Assembly (NCBI GenBank): GCA_016124895.1
Contig: WGMU01000014.1
Coordinates: forward strand, 40,957-104,956
Direction of reading: 5' to 3'
Source: a bacterium
GTDB lineage: Bacteria; Planctomycetota; Planctomycetia; Planctomycetales; Planctomycetaceae
Length of the DNA: 64,000 nt
In this document: piece after piece, positions 43,671-53,477 of the stretch
How the letters are laid out: the number at the start of each line of letters is the position of its first letter
How positions within the stretch are numbered: the stretch's first letter is position 1
The notes under the pieces: generated by a model
The model's input: the letters and a program-made list of their open reading frames with translations, nothing else
The model's database searches: none
What the model was told of the DNA's origin: nothing
Made by a program: the position numbers and the translations under genes

Positions 43671-45725
43671 GTGACACGCTTCACACTATCCAGACTTCGC
43701 AGCTTGAGCTGTTTGCGATTCCTCGCAACTGCGCTGGCTGCCGGAATCGCTGGAGAGTCAGTGGAAGTGCTTGCTCAGCAGGTGCCGGCGAAATCTGCAG
43801 AAGGCCGCGAGACTGAACGCGAAACTCCGCCTTTTCGAAGCGGGCCTGTGTTTGCCAATGAACTGCCGCCGTTTGTCCTGACGCAGTTTTCAGTCCCGGC
43901 TGATTCAACCGCTGAGGACAGTGATCCGTCTGGCGAAGATTCGTCTGGCGAGCTGAAACCGGAAATTCTGAACCGGCCAATCGAGTCTTCGCCGCGCGAC
44001 GCCGCTCCGCGCCCGCTGGCAGAAGTCTCAGAGTTGCTGATCCCTGAGCCCTCAGCGCCGCGTGGCTTCACCGGACCGTCGGGCATTCTGTCTCCCGACA
44101 TTCAGGAAGACAGCCACTTCGTTCCCGTGCCGGACCGCTGGCGGCTGGGCTATCCACGAACCGACCGCTACGGCGTCAGCTATCCGTGGACCGTCGACTA
44201 CATCGGCGTTCCCGGTCACTGGTGGGATCCGTACAACCAGAACGTGCTCAAGGGCGACTATCCGATCGTCGGCCAGCACACCTTTATGAATCTGACGGCA
44301 ACCAGCCAGTCGATCTTCGACTATCGCCAGGTTCCGACGCCCACCACGCCGTTTGAAAGCACGCGGTTTGCCAATCAGCAGGAGTTTTTTGGCAACCCCA
44401 ACCAGCAGACGCTGCTGCAGAACTTCTTTCTGCGATTCGACCTGTTTCACGGCAACCAGTCGGCCTTCAAGCCACTCGACTGGCAGATCCGCATTGCTCC
44501 AGCATTCAACATCAATCAGTTGCAGCTCAATGAGCTGTCGATCGTCAACCCCGACACGTTCCACGGCCGCTCACGAATCAGAAATCATCAAATCCTGCTG
44601 CAGGAGTACTTTGTCGAAGCGAAGCTCGCCGATCTCAGTCCGGACTACGATTTCATTTCGGCGCGAGCGGGCAACCAGTTGTTCAACTCGGACTTCCGCG
44701 GCTTCATCTTCTTCGACACAAACCGGGCCGTGCGGCTGTTCGGCACGCGAAAGTCCAACCGGCACCAGTTCAACATCCTGTTCTTCGACATGGTCGAGAA
44801 GGATACGAACTCCGGTCTGAACACGTTCGACGACAGGCATCAGAACGTGTTTATGGCCAATTACTATATTCAGGATTTCATCTTCCCCGGTTACACGTTT
44901 CAGACCAGCTTCCACTGGAACAACGACCAGCCGACGACGAAGTTTGATCGCAACAACAACCTGGTTCGTCCGGACCCGACGGGAGTATTTCAGCCACATC
45001 GCGTGGAAGCTTATTACCTCGGTCTGGCTGGTGATGGCCACATGGGCCGCGTCAATGTCAGCAACGCCTTTTACTGGGTCACCGGCAAGGACACGATGAA
45101 CCCGATCGGTGGCCGGTCGATCGATATCAACGCCTTCATGGGTGCTCTGGAACTGTCTTATGACCGCGACTGGGCACGCTTCCGGGCGTCGATGTTTTAC
45201 GCCTCGGGTGACAGCGATCCGAACGACACCACCGGCACTGGATTCGACACGATTCTGGACAACCCGGTTTTTGCCGGCGGCGAATTCAGTTACTGGCAGC
45301 GTCAGGCGATTCAGCTCTTCGGTGTCCGGCTGGTCAACGACCGCAGCCTCGTGCCGAACCTTCGATCCAGCAAGATTCAGGGGCAGAGTAACTTCACGAA
45401 CCCCGGCCTGCTGCTGTTTAACCTGGGTTTTGATGCCGACATAACGCCGAAGCTGCGCATGATTTGCAACGCGAACTATCTGATGTTTGATAATACGGCT
45501 GTCCTGGAGACTTTCACGTTTCAGGGGGGCATCGACCGGAAGATCGGCGTCGACCTGAGTACCGGCTTTGAGTGGCGACCGTTTCACAACGACAACATGA
45601 TCGCACTGTTTGGCGTTTCCACACTGATCCCGGATCAGGGCTTCAAGGATCTGTACCGGCAGTTCAGGACCGGGGACGTTGATCAGTTATGGGCGGCTTT
45701 CTCAGAAGTTGTCTTCACGTTCTGA
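43671..45725 (+). CDS. Putative outer-membrane beta-barrel protein next to a decahaem cytochrome
   Basis: 684 residues from a GTG start with GGA upstream. Signal peptide about 1-36 (FLATALAAGIAGESVEVLAQ). A Pro/Ser/Glu-rich stretch (about 40-140) precedes a region rich in aromatic residues and alternating strands, e.g. WRLGYPRTDRYGVSYPWTVDY, FNILFFDMV, YTFQTSFHWNN and FRASMFYASGD. The protein ends AAFSEVVFTF, with the terminal aromatic residue typical of outer-membrane barrels. No haem motif. It is followed 75 bp later by the ten-haem cytochrome, which suggests a porin-cytochrome pair. The barrel assignment is inference from pattern; family not recognised. Confidence 0.6.
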   Translation: MTRFTLSRLRSLSCLRFLATALAAGIAGESVEVLAQQVPAKSAEGRETERETPPFRSGPVFANELPPFVLTQFSVPADSTAEDSDPSGEDSSGELKPEILNRPIESSPRDAAPRPLAEVSELLIPEPSAPRGFTGPSGILSPDIQEDSHFVPVPDRWRLGYPRTDRYGVSYPWTVDYIGVPGHWWDPYNQNVLKGDYPIVGQHTFMNLTATSQSIFDYRQVPTPTTPFESTRFANQQEFFGNPNQQTLLQNFFLRFDLFHGNQSAFKPLDWQIRIAPAFNINQLQLNELSIVNPDTFHGRSRIRNHQILLQEYFVEAKLADLSPDYDFISARAGNQLFNSDFRGFIFFDTNRAVRLFGTRKSNRHQFNILFFDMVEKDTNSGLNTFDDRHQNVFMANYYIQDFIFPGYTFQTSFHWNNDQPTTKFDRNNNLVRPDPTGVFQPHRVEAYYLGLAGDGHMGRVNVSNAFYWVTGKDTMNPIGGRSIDINAFMGALELSYDRDWARFRASMFYASGDSDPNDTTGTGFDTILDNPVFAGGEFSYWQRQAIQLFGVRLVNDRSLVPNLRSSKIQGQSNFTNPGLLLFNLGFDADITPKLRMICNANYLMFDNTAVLETFTFQGGIDRKIGVDLSTGFEWRPFHNDNMIALFGVSTLIPDQGFKDLYRQFRTGDVDQLWAAFSEVVFTF

Positions 45726-45800
45726 GCAAGGCTGGTATAGCAACACCGGGCACTCGATGAGTTAAGACAACGCTTGCCCTGACAGGGAGGTCAGCGAGCG

Positions 45801-48800
45801 ATGAACTGGATGCGACATCCTGCGGCAACAACAACAGCAGCGGCCCTTCTGAGCCTGGCCGTTCTTGTGGTGCCCGCTCGGTTCACCTTACGGGGAGATG
45901 AGGCTCCGCCCGCTTCTCAGAAGTCGGATCCTGCGCCGAAAAGACGCTCGCCGATCTCACGCCTGCTTGACAGTTTTCGGCGAGACCCCGCACGCTCGAC
46001 CGGGGATTCTCACTCGGATCTGACAACAGCCGAATTCCGGGACGTCGAATCTGACGAGGTCGGCGACGAAGCGTTTCAACCTGCCGTGTTCGAGACGCAG
46101 GACTCGCGCTATCTGCTGCCGGACGCGTATCCGCTTCCGCCTGAACTGCTGCATGTTGACCTGTCTAAGCAGACTCCCGAAGACGCTCACGCAAAAAGCT
46201 GGGGTTGCATCGAGTGTCACAAACAGACGCACGAACCGCATATGGCCGAGACGGTTCAGCTCGGCTGCACCGACTGCCACGGCGGGAACGCGAATACAAA
46301 AATGAAGGAGATCGGGCACGTGCATCCGAAGTTTCCGGATGCCTGGTGCTCGTCAGCGAACCCGATTCGCAGTTACACACTGCTGAACCACGAGAAGCCG
46401 GAGTTCATCCGCTTCGTCAACCCCGGCGATTTGCGGATCGCTCATTTGAGTTGCGGCACGGCGGGCTGTCATCCGACGGAAACGCTGCAGGTCAAAAAGA
46501 GCATGATGACTCACGGCTGCATGTTGTGGGGCGCGGCTCTGTACAACAACGGAGCGGTCACGCATAAGTGGTCGCGCTATGGCGAGAGTTACTCGATGAA
46601 CGGCACGCCGCAACGCGTGCAGACGGTGCCGGCACCGACGCAGTTCGAGCGTGACTACAAAGGTGTGCTGCCATTCCTCGAACCACTGCCGCGATTCCAG
46701 ACGAGCCATCCCGGCAACATCCTGCGCATCTTTGAACGCGGCGGCCGGTTCGCAACGGAAATTGGAATTCCGGAACGCACGGAAGAACCCGGCCGACCTC
46801 GACTGCGACTGAGTAATCGCGGCTTCGGAACGCTCAATCGTACCGACCCTGTGTTCGTTGGCCTGGCAAAGACGCGCCTGCTCGATCCGACGCTCAACTT
46901 CATCGGCACGAACGACCATCCGGGTGACTACCGGCAGAGCGGATGCACATCATGTCACGTCATCTATGCGAATGATCGCTCGCCGGTGCATTCCGGTCCG
47001 TACGCGAAGTACGGCAATCGTGGTGAGGCAGCATCGGAGATTGACGACTTTGTCGCAGGCCTCGACCCGACGATTCCGAAAGACGAATCCGGGCACCCGA
47101 TCACGCATCGCTTTACGACGTCGATCCCGACCAGTCAGTGCATGATCTGCCACATGCACCCCGGCACGACAGTCATGAACAGCTACCTCGGCTATATGTG
47201 GCAGGACCAGGACACGGATGGTGAGTTCCTCTATCCGGGCGAAGCCTCAAAGCCGTCGTCGGAAGAGTTCACTCGTCGGCAGATGTCGAACCCCAACGAT
47301 ATCGACACGAAGATGCTGACCGCCGATTACGAGTTCCTCGCCGACATCATCGAACTCAATCCGCAGCTCAAGCACACGCTGGCCGACTTCCACGGCCACG
47401 GCTGGGCGTACCGGGCTGTCTTCAAAAAGGATCGAGACGGCGCGCTGCTGAATCATCACGGCGAGCCGCTGCAGGACGTCACGCCGCAACAGAAGATGCT
47501 GGGCGTCAAAGTGCCCGAAGTTCACAAGGAGTTGTACCGCAACCGCGACTGGGTCTCGCCGAACGAGGAAGAACTCGCCCGCGTGCAGAAGCTCGAAAAA
47601 GCTCTCGAAGAAATGCAGGGTAGCGTTCCGGTTCACATGCTCGACGTCCACCTTGAAAAGGGCATGCACTGCGTCGATTGTCACTTTGTGCAGGACAGCC
47701 ACGGTGACACGAAGCTTTACGGCGAAGTGCGCGCGGCCGTCGAAGTCACCTGCACTGACTGCCACGGCACGGTAAGCGAGTACGCGCCGCTGCTGACCTC
47801 CGGCCCGGCTGCGAAAGGCAACGTCTGGAAGGGCATGGTCACCCAGCGTGAAGGCCGCGAAGAAGTGAAAGACGTCGGCCGTAATCTCGCCGCTTTGCGC
47901 ACGCCGTTCGGCAAACGCCGATTCGAGACATTGCCTGACGGAACCGTCGTGCAGAACTCGATGGTCGAAAGCGATCTCTCCTGGAAAGTGACGCAGGTCA
48001 AAGACACGATCACGCCGACGCATCCGGACTACAACGCGCTGTCGGCTCTGTCGAAGACGATCCGCTTCAAAGAGAACGGCGACCAGTTCGACTGGGAATG
48101 GGGCGACGTGCCGGACGATCCGACGAAGTGCGCGCACTCGATTCAGGAGATGAACTGCATCGCGTGTCACTCGTCCTGGAACCCAAGCTGCTTCGGCTGC
48201 CATCTGCCGCAGAAGGCCGACAAGAAGATGCCCGAACTGCACTTCGAGGGCGACACGCTGAAGAACTACACGGCTTACTGCTTCCAGACGCTGCGCGACG
48301 ATGTCTACATGCTCGCGAAAGACGGCAACGTCACGGGCAACCGCATCAATCCGGTCCGCTCGGCCTGCGCGATTCACGTCAGTTCGTACAACGGGAACCG
48401 GGAATCGATCTACTACCAGCAGCAGACGATCTCCGGCGAAGGCATGAGCGGCATCGCGTTCAGCACGAACGTACCGCACACGGTCCGCGGCAAAGGCGAG
48501 ACGAAACTCTGCAGCGACTGTCATCTGTCCGGCGACGACGACAACAACGCGATCATGTCGCAGTTACTGATGCTCGGTACGAAATACACGAACTGGATGG
48601 GCCGTTATGTCTGGATCGCGGCGGGAGACCACGGTGTCTGGTCGCCTGTCGTGCAGGAACGCGGCGAACCACAGGCCGTTATTGGCAGCTCGCTGCATCG
48701 CAATGCGTATCCGGAAGAGTATGCCGCGCACGTTGAACGCGGCGGACAGCTTGAAACTGCGTACGAGCACCCAGGGCTCGACATCGCGGACAACATCTTC

Positions 48801-50069
48801 CATCCCGGAATGCACCACAACATTCTGAATCTGCAGCATCGCGGCGAGTATCTGTACGCAGCGTGCGGCGAAGCCGGCTTCCGCATCTTCGACATCGCGT
48901 TTACGGACAACAAAGCGTTTGCCGAGCGCTACACGACGGCTCCGGTCTCGCCGCTCGGTCAGAAGTTCTACGTCCGTACGGAAGGTATCTGCACTGACGT
49001 CGCGTCGCCGACAACGATCGCTCCGGACCCGACGCGAACGCACGATCCGGCGAACTTCGAGGCCGCTGTCCCGCTGCAGTACGCGTTCCTTTACGTGACC
49101 GACACCTGCGAAGGGCTGATCCTCGTTCTCGCCGGTACGCTGCTGGACGGCAACCCGAACAACAACTTCGTCAAGAAAGACGTCGTGTTTAATCCGGATG
49201 GGATTCTCAACGGAGCCCGCCGGATCTCGACGTTCGGCAAGTATGCCTGGATCTCGTGCGACGCCGGCATCGTTATTGTCGACATCTCGGATCATCTGAA
49301 CCTGCGAGTCGTCAAGGTGCTGCCGGAGGGCGAGTTTCTGCACGAACCCGGCGGCGTCGAGTTCCAGTTCCGCTACGCGTTCGTCTGCGATCACGACGGC
49401 GTCAAAGTGCTCGACGTGACCAACCCGGAAGCCCCGCAGCCGGTCACCGGGATTGAGATCGAAGACGTTCACAACATCTATGTCGCGCGGACGTACGCGT
49501 ACGTCGCGGCGGGGCATCAGGGACTGGTGATCCTCGACGTGAAGAATCCCCGCGAGCCGAAGGTCGATCAGATTTATAACGCCGACGGCTGCATCAATGA
49601 TCTGCACGACGTCAAACTGGCAATCACTTACGTCACCGAGTTTGCTTACCTGGCAGATGGCCACAATGGAATGCACGTCGTACAGCTCACGGGTCCCGAC
49701 ACGCCGGGCAACGACGGCTTTTCACCACGCCCGACTCCGCAGCTCGTGGCAACGTTCAAGATTCCGCACGAAGGCCACGCGCTCTCACTGGCCGAAGCCG
49801 TTGAGCGTGACCGGGCCGTCGACGAAGCCGGCAACCAGATCGCGGTCTTCGGCCGAGTGGGCGCCCGGCCGCTGAATCTCGAAGAAATGCAGAAGCTGTA
49901 TCTGCTGCCGGGAACCGGGACGACGCCCGGCAAACAGGCTCCGGTCCCGTGGCACGTTCGTGACCCGCGCCGCAACTTCGGCATTGAGAATCGACGGCAG
50001 CGCGAAATCGAGCTGCACAAGGCCGTCGAAGAACTGTACGGGCCGACGCAACTGCGTTCCGGGCAGTGA
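45801..50069 (+). CDS. Decahaem c-type cytochrome fused to an LVIVD beta-propeller
   Basis: 1422 residues with GGGAGG before the start and a signal peptide (about 1-33). Ten haem-binding sites: CIECH at 136, CTDCH at 156, CGTAGCH (CX4CH) at 218, CTSCH at 382, CMICH at 447, CVDCH at 624, CTDCH at 651, CIACH at 786, CFGCH at 797 and CSDCH at 904. Residues about 1000-1330 hold LVIVD-type propeller repeats, e.g. AGIVIVDISD, DGVKVLDVTNPEAPQPV and QGLVILDVKNPREPKV. The N-terminal part moves electrons in the periplasm or at the surface; the propeller probably binds a partner. The nearest gene upstream encodes a putative outer-membrane barrel, so transfer across the outer membrane is a reasonable hypothesis. 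No catalytic site was recognised. Confidence 0.85.
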   Translation: MNWMRHPAATTTAAALLSLAVLVVPARFTLRGDEAPPASQKSDPAPKRRSPISRLLDSFRRDPARSTGDSHSDLTTAEFRDVESDEVGDEAFQPAVFETQDSRYLLPDAYPLPPELLHVDLSKQTPEDAHAKSWGCIECHKQTHEPHMAETVQLGCTDCHGGNANTKMKEIGHVHPKFPDAWCSSANPIRSYTLLNHEKPEFIRFVNPGDLRIAHLSCGTAGCHPTETLQVKKSMMTHGCMLWGAALYNNGAVTHKWSRYGESYSMNGTPQRVQTVPAPTQFERDYKGVLPFLEPLPRFQTSHPGNILRIFERGGRFATEIGIPERTEEPGRPRLRLSNRGFGTLNRTDPVFVGLAKTRLLDPTLNFIGTNDHPGDYRQSGCTSCHVIYANDRSPVHSGPYAKYGNRGEAASEIDDFVAGLDPTIPKDESGHPITHRFTTSIPTSQCMICHMHPGTTVMNSYLGYMWQDQDTDGEFLYPGEASKPSSEEFTRRQMSNPNDIDTKMLTADYEFLADIIELNPQLKHTLADFHGHGWAYRAVFKKDRDGALLNHHGEPLQDVTPQQKMLGVKVPEVHKELYRNRDWVSPNEEELARVQKLEKALEEMQGSVPVHMLDVHLEKGMHCVDCHFVQDSHGDTKLYGEVRAAVEVTCTDCHGTVSEYAPLLTSGPAAKGNVWKGMVTQREGREEVKDVGRNLAALRTPFGKRRFETLPDGTVVQNSMVESDLSWKVTQVKDTITPTHPDYNALSALSKTIRFKENGDQFDWEWGDVPDDPTKCAHSIQEMNCIACHSSWNPSCFGCHLPQKADKKMPELHFEGDTLKNYTAYCFQTLRDDVYMLAKDGNVTGNRINPVRSACAIHVSSYNGNRESIYYQQQTISGEGMSGIAFSTNVPHTVRGKGETKLCSDCHLSGDDDNNAIMSQLLMLGTKYTNWMGRYVWIAAGDHGVWSPVVQERGEPQAVIGSSLHRNAYPEEYAAHVERGGQLETAYEHPGLDIADNIFHPGMHHNILNLQHRGEYLYAACGEAGFRIFDIAFTDNKAFAERYTTAPVSPLGQKFYVRTEGICTDVASPTTIAPDPTRTHDPANFEAAVPLQYAFLYVTDTCEGLILVLAGTLLDGNPNNNFVKKDVVFNPDGILNGARRISTFGKYAWISCDAGIVIVDISDHLNLRVVKVLPEGEFLHEPGGVEFQFRYAFVCDHDGVKVLDVTNPEAPQPVTGIEIEDVHNIYVARTYAYVAAGHQGLVILDVKNPREPKVDQIYNADGCINDLHDVKLAITYVTEFAYLADGHNGMHVVQLTGPDTPGNDGFSPRPTPQLVATFKIPHEGHALSLAEAVERDRAVDEAGNQIAVFGRVGARPLNLEEMQKLYLLPGTGTTPGKQAPVPWHVRDPRRNFGIENRRQREIELHKAVEELYGPTQLRSGQ

Positions 50070-50496
50070 GGCCGTTTGCCTTTCTTTCCCGAACATCAAT
50101 CGCGGTGTCAGGCCGGTCGACGTGAGCAGGATTGGCTCGCTCGATATGTCTGACAGTTCATGCGGGCTGTCCATGAGAAATCGTGTCGCGAGACGCAACT
50201 TCGCCGTCGCAGCGCGTAATTGGCTGAGAGTTTTCGCGGCGTAAATCTGTGCGCTGTAGTCTCGTCAGCGACTGCTGACTCAAGCTCGACAGCGTCGCTT
50301 TGCGCAATCGCTGGTTGCAATTCGCTCCGCTGAGTGAAACGAGGCAGTCGACATCGGGCTTCCCCTGCTCGCCGGGTTATCGACTGCCTGTGAACTGCTG
50401 CACTGACGGGATTCTGTGCCGCAATGCTGCGTTGTCTTCAAGGTGCGACGCAGAGACGTCCGCAGTCGCGTTTCTGATTCTGTGGGATCACTCGGC
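50070..50496. other. Intergenic region of 427 bp
   Basis: It lies between the cytochrome gene and the patatin gene, both rightward. It contains the 10-bp inverted repeat at 50342-50389 and no convincing gene. Confidence 0.45.
50342..50389 (+). promoter_or_regulatory. Perfect 10-bp inverted repeat with 28-nt loop upstream of the patatin gene
   Basis: AGGCAGTCGA at 50342-50351 pairs with TCGACTGCCT at 50380-50389. It lies 108 bp before the patatin ATG. It may be an operator or a leader RNA stem; nothing further can be shown from sequence. Confidence 0.35.
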
Positions 50497-53439
50497 ATGT
50501 ACGAATCAAAAAACGACTGCAGCTCGTCCGCAGAACCGTTGGCCTGGGAAGACGTCTGGGACGACGAACTCGGCCAGATCGAGCTGCGGCGAAAACTGGC
50601 CCGTGACCGCGAAATCAAGGAATGCGGTAAATCTCCGTTGTCTGATTCGCCCGTTCGCCCGGCAGCGTCCATCGATCGCGACGACGCATACGAGGACTCA
50701 GACGACCTGCTGAAACAGGTCACGCGGCGGGCGCTGTCAATGAATCTGGTCGGACTGGCGTTCTCTGGCGGCGGCATCCGCAGCGCGACGTTCAATCTCG
50801 GCATTCTGCAGGGGTTGGCCGAGCAGAAGCTGCTGAAGCATATCGACTACCTGTCAACAGTCTCCGGCGGCGGTTACATCGGAAGCTGGTTCTCGGCGCT
50901 GGTCCGTCGACAGAAGGGACTGACGGACGCTGAGGACCTCCTGCAGCCAATTCGACGCGAGCAGACGTTTCGTCGCAATCCATCGTTGAGCCACGATCGT
51001 CCTGCGGGCAGTGCCGAGGCTGAACGGGAAAAAGAGCCGGAGCCGATTGCCCACCTGCGGGCTTACAGCAATTACCTGTCTCCGAAGGTCGGCCTGCTGT
51101 CTCAGGACTCGCTGTCGCTGATGTCGGCTTATGTCAGAAATCTGGTGGCGAGTCTGCTGGTCCTGCTGCCAGCTCTTATCGGATGTGTCGCTGCAATTCG
51201 ACTTGTCCATGCGTCGTTCCTGAGTGAGAAGCTGACCGGCGTCCCCTGCTCAGCCGAGATCATGGTGGTCGCGACACTTGCGGTGATGTTTGTTGCGCTG
51301 GCTCTGATGGGTGCAGCCATCGGACGCATTCGCGAGATCAGGCGGCACCAGCAAAAAGAGCAGGTGCCGATGGCGCATCAGGTTCATCTCTCGCCCGGTA
51401 TCTATACGGTAACCGTGAGCCTGCTGGTGATTTCTGCAGTGTCAGCCGTCTGGCTGCTGTCGTCGAAGGACAATCTCAGCGACTTATGGGGGATCAATCT
51501 CGACGGGCTGGATCAGCGGCCGCTGGCAGTGTCTGTCTTCTTCGCTGCACTTGCGGCCGTGTGTTACTTCCTGCTGGAACTGTGGCAGGGCATGGAGCGG
51601 TTTTGCTTCACTACAATGCTGGCTCGCGCAGCGGGCGGAGCGGCGGGTGGCATCCTGATCTTTGCCGTCGTTCGCTGGCAGTTCTGGCATGTGGGGACAG
51701 CCAATCAGTCACTGGACTTCGTTGTCGGAATCCCGCTGATGCTGTTTTCGTGGATTCTGGCTTCGAAGATTGCCCTCGCACTGGGAGCCAACGAGATCAG
51801 TGAGGACGAACGGGAGTGGTGGGGGCGCATGGCAGCGACCGTCGGCCGAGCCGCTCTGATCTGGCTGGTGGTCGCTGCGGTCGTCATTTTCGGACCGGCC
51901 ATTGTCGAACAGTGTGAATACTGGATTCGCGGAGCGGTCACCGCGGGCTGGGTGCTGTCCACGATTGGGGGACTGGTTGCAGGCCGCTCGCCGAATTCAC
52001 AGAAGCGAAGTCCCGTCCTGAAGTTTGCCGTGATGGCGGTCCCGTATGTCTTCCTCGTGGGCTTGATCTGCGGTCTGGCGCTGGCCGTTTCCTCAGCGAT
52101 TGATGCACCCGCCGAAACGCTGCCGGACCAGCCAGTGACTCTGGTGGAACGATTTGCCGATTACGAATCCCGCCTGGAGGAAACCTGTCCGTGGACACTG
52201 CTGCTGCTACTGTTGGGCAGTGGGGCATTCTGCATGTATGCCTCGCGCCGGATCGATGTGAACTCGACGTCGCTCAACAATCTGTACGCGAACCGGCTGA
52301 CGCGATGCTACCTCGGTGCGACGCGTGCCAAAGAGCGCGGGTCGGAGGCGTTTGGCACTGCCGTGAGTACGTACCGGCCGAGACGTCAGCCGCATCCCTG
52401 GACTGACTTCGATCCGCTCGACGACTTGAAACTGTGCGAACTGGTGATCGCGGAAGGCCGGGGGACCGCTGGCTTTGATGGTCCGTATCAGCTCTTCAAT
52501 ACCGCGATCAATCTGGCCGGATCAAAGAGTCTGGCGCAGCGGGATCGAAAAGCGAATTCGTTCACACTGACACCGCTGGCGTGTGGTAATCCTCAGCTTG
52601 GTTTCCGGCCGACGGCCCGCACCGGACACGGCCATACGGCGGGTTTCGGAGGCGATCTGACTGTCGGACGTGCGGTCGCGATTTCCGGAGCAGCAGCCAA
52701 TCCCAACATGGGCGAGCGAACGTCGCCGGCACTGGCTGCCCTGATGACACTGTTCAACGTTCGTCTGGGCTGGTGGGTCGGCAACCCGCGCGACAGTCGT
52801 CGCTGGAAACTGCCGGGCCCCGTCTGGGCACTCGGAAGTCTGCTGGTCGAGATGATGTCCGGCACGGACAACGAACACGGCTTCGTCAATCTCTCGGATG
52901 GTGGCCACTTCGAAAACATGGGCGTTTACGAACTGGTCCGCCGACGCTGCCGCTACATCATCGCGGTCGATGCCGGAGCCGACCCGGATTACGCGTTCGA
53001 AGACCTCGGCAATCTGGTTCGCAAATGCCGGATTGATCTGGGAGTCGAGATTCAGATCAACGTGGACTCGGTCCGTCAGGATGCAGCGAACAAAAAGGCA
53101 AAGTGGCACTGTGCCATTGGAGCGATTCGCTATGACTATCTGGACGTTGACGCGCCGCTGGGGACGCTGGTTTATATCAAACCGGTACTGACCGGCGACG
53201 AGCCTCCCGACCTGGCAAACTACGCGCGGGAGCACGAAGACTTTCCGCAGCAGCCGACGGCGGACCAGTTCTTCAACGAATCACAGTTCGAGAGTTATCG
53301 CGAACTCGGGCACCACACTGCGTGGGCGGTCTTCAGTGAAGCGGCTCGGTGGTCACGAAAGTGTGGCGACATCGGATCGTCGGCTGAACTCGAATCTCCG
53401 CCCGCATCCGGCACGTCTCCGGCTGCATCCGACAGGTAA
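50497..53439 (+). CDS. Membrane-embedded patatin-like phospholipase
   Basis: 980 residues from the ATG at 50497; the frame extends to a GTG at 50416, but those residues look non-coding. The patatin core is split. The oxyanion motif SGGGIRSATFNLGILQGL and the nucleophile Ser in STVSGGGYIGSWF are at about residues 88-130. The catalytic Asp of LSDGGHFENMGVYELVRRR is near residue 805. Between them lie about nine or ten membrane helices (about 205-600), unusual for a soluble hydrolase family. The product should be a membrane lipid acyl hydrolase. The GNAT-like gene follows at 38 bp and is probably co-transcribed. Biological role unknown: lipid remodelling and defence are both possible. Confidence 0.8.
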   Translation: MYESKNDCSSSAEPLAWEDVWDDELGQIELRRKLARDREIKECGKSPLSDSPVRPAASIDRDDAYEDSDDLLKQVTRRALSMNLVGLAFSGGGIRSATFNLGILQGLAEQKLLKHIDYLSTVSGGGYIGSWFSALVRRQKGLTDAEDLLQPIRREQTFRRNPSLSHDRPAGSAEAEREKEPEPIAHLRAYSNYLSPKVGLLSQDSLSLMSAYVRNLVASLLVLLPALIGCVAAIRLVHASFLSEKLTGVPCSAEIMVVATLAVMFVALALMGAAIGRIREIRRHQQKEQVPMAHQVHLSPGIYTVTVSLLVISAVSAVWLLSSKDNLSDLWGINLDGLDQRPLAVSVFFAALAAVCYFLLELWQGMERFCFTTMLARAAGGAAGGILIFAVVRWQFWHVGTANQSLDFVVGIPLMLFSWILASKIALALGANEISEDEREWWGRMAATVGRAALIWLVVAAVVIFGPAIVEQCEYWIRGAVTAGWVLSTIGGLVAGRSPNSQKRSPVLKFAVMAVPYVFLVGLICGLALAVSSAIDAPAETLPDQPVTLVERFADYESRLEETCPWTLLLLLLGSGAFCMYASRRIDVNSTSLNNLYANRLTRCYLGATRAKERGSEAFGTAVSTYRPRRQPHPWTDFDPLDDLKLCELVIAEGRGTAGFDGPYQLFNTAINLAGSKSLAQRDRKANSFTLTPLACGNPQLGFRPTARTGHGHTAGFGGDLTVGRAVAISGAAANPNMGERTSPALAALMTLFNVRLGWWVGNPRDSRRWKLPGPVWALGSLLVEMMSGTDNEHGFVNLSDGGHFENMGVYELVRRRCRYIIAVDAGADPDYAFEDLGNLVRKCRIDLGVEIQINVDSVRQDAANKKAKWHCAIGAIRYDYLDVDAPLGTLVYIKPVLTGDEPPDLANYAREHEDFPQQPTADQFFNESQFESYRELGHHTAWAVFSEAARWSRKCGDIGSSAELESPPASGTSPAASDR

Positions 53440-53477
53440 TCCGCCGCTTAATGCGGTCGCGTTTTCAGGACAGATCA

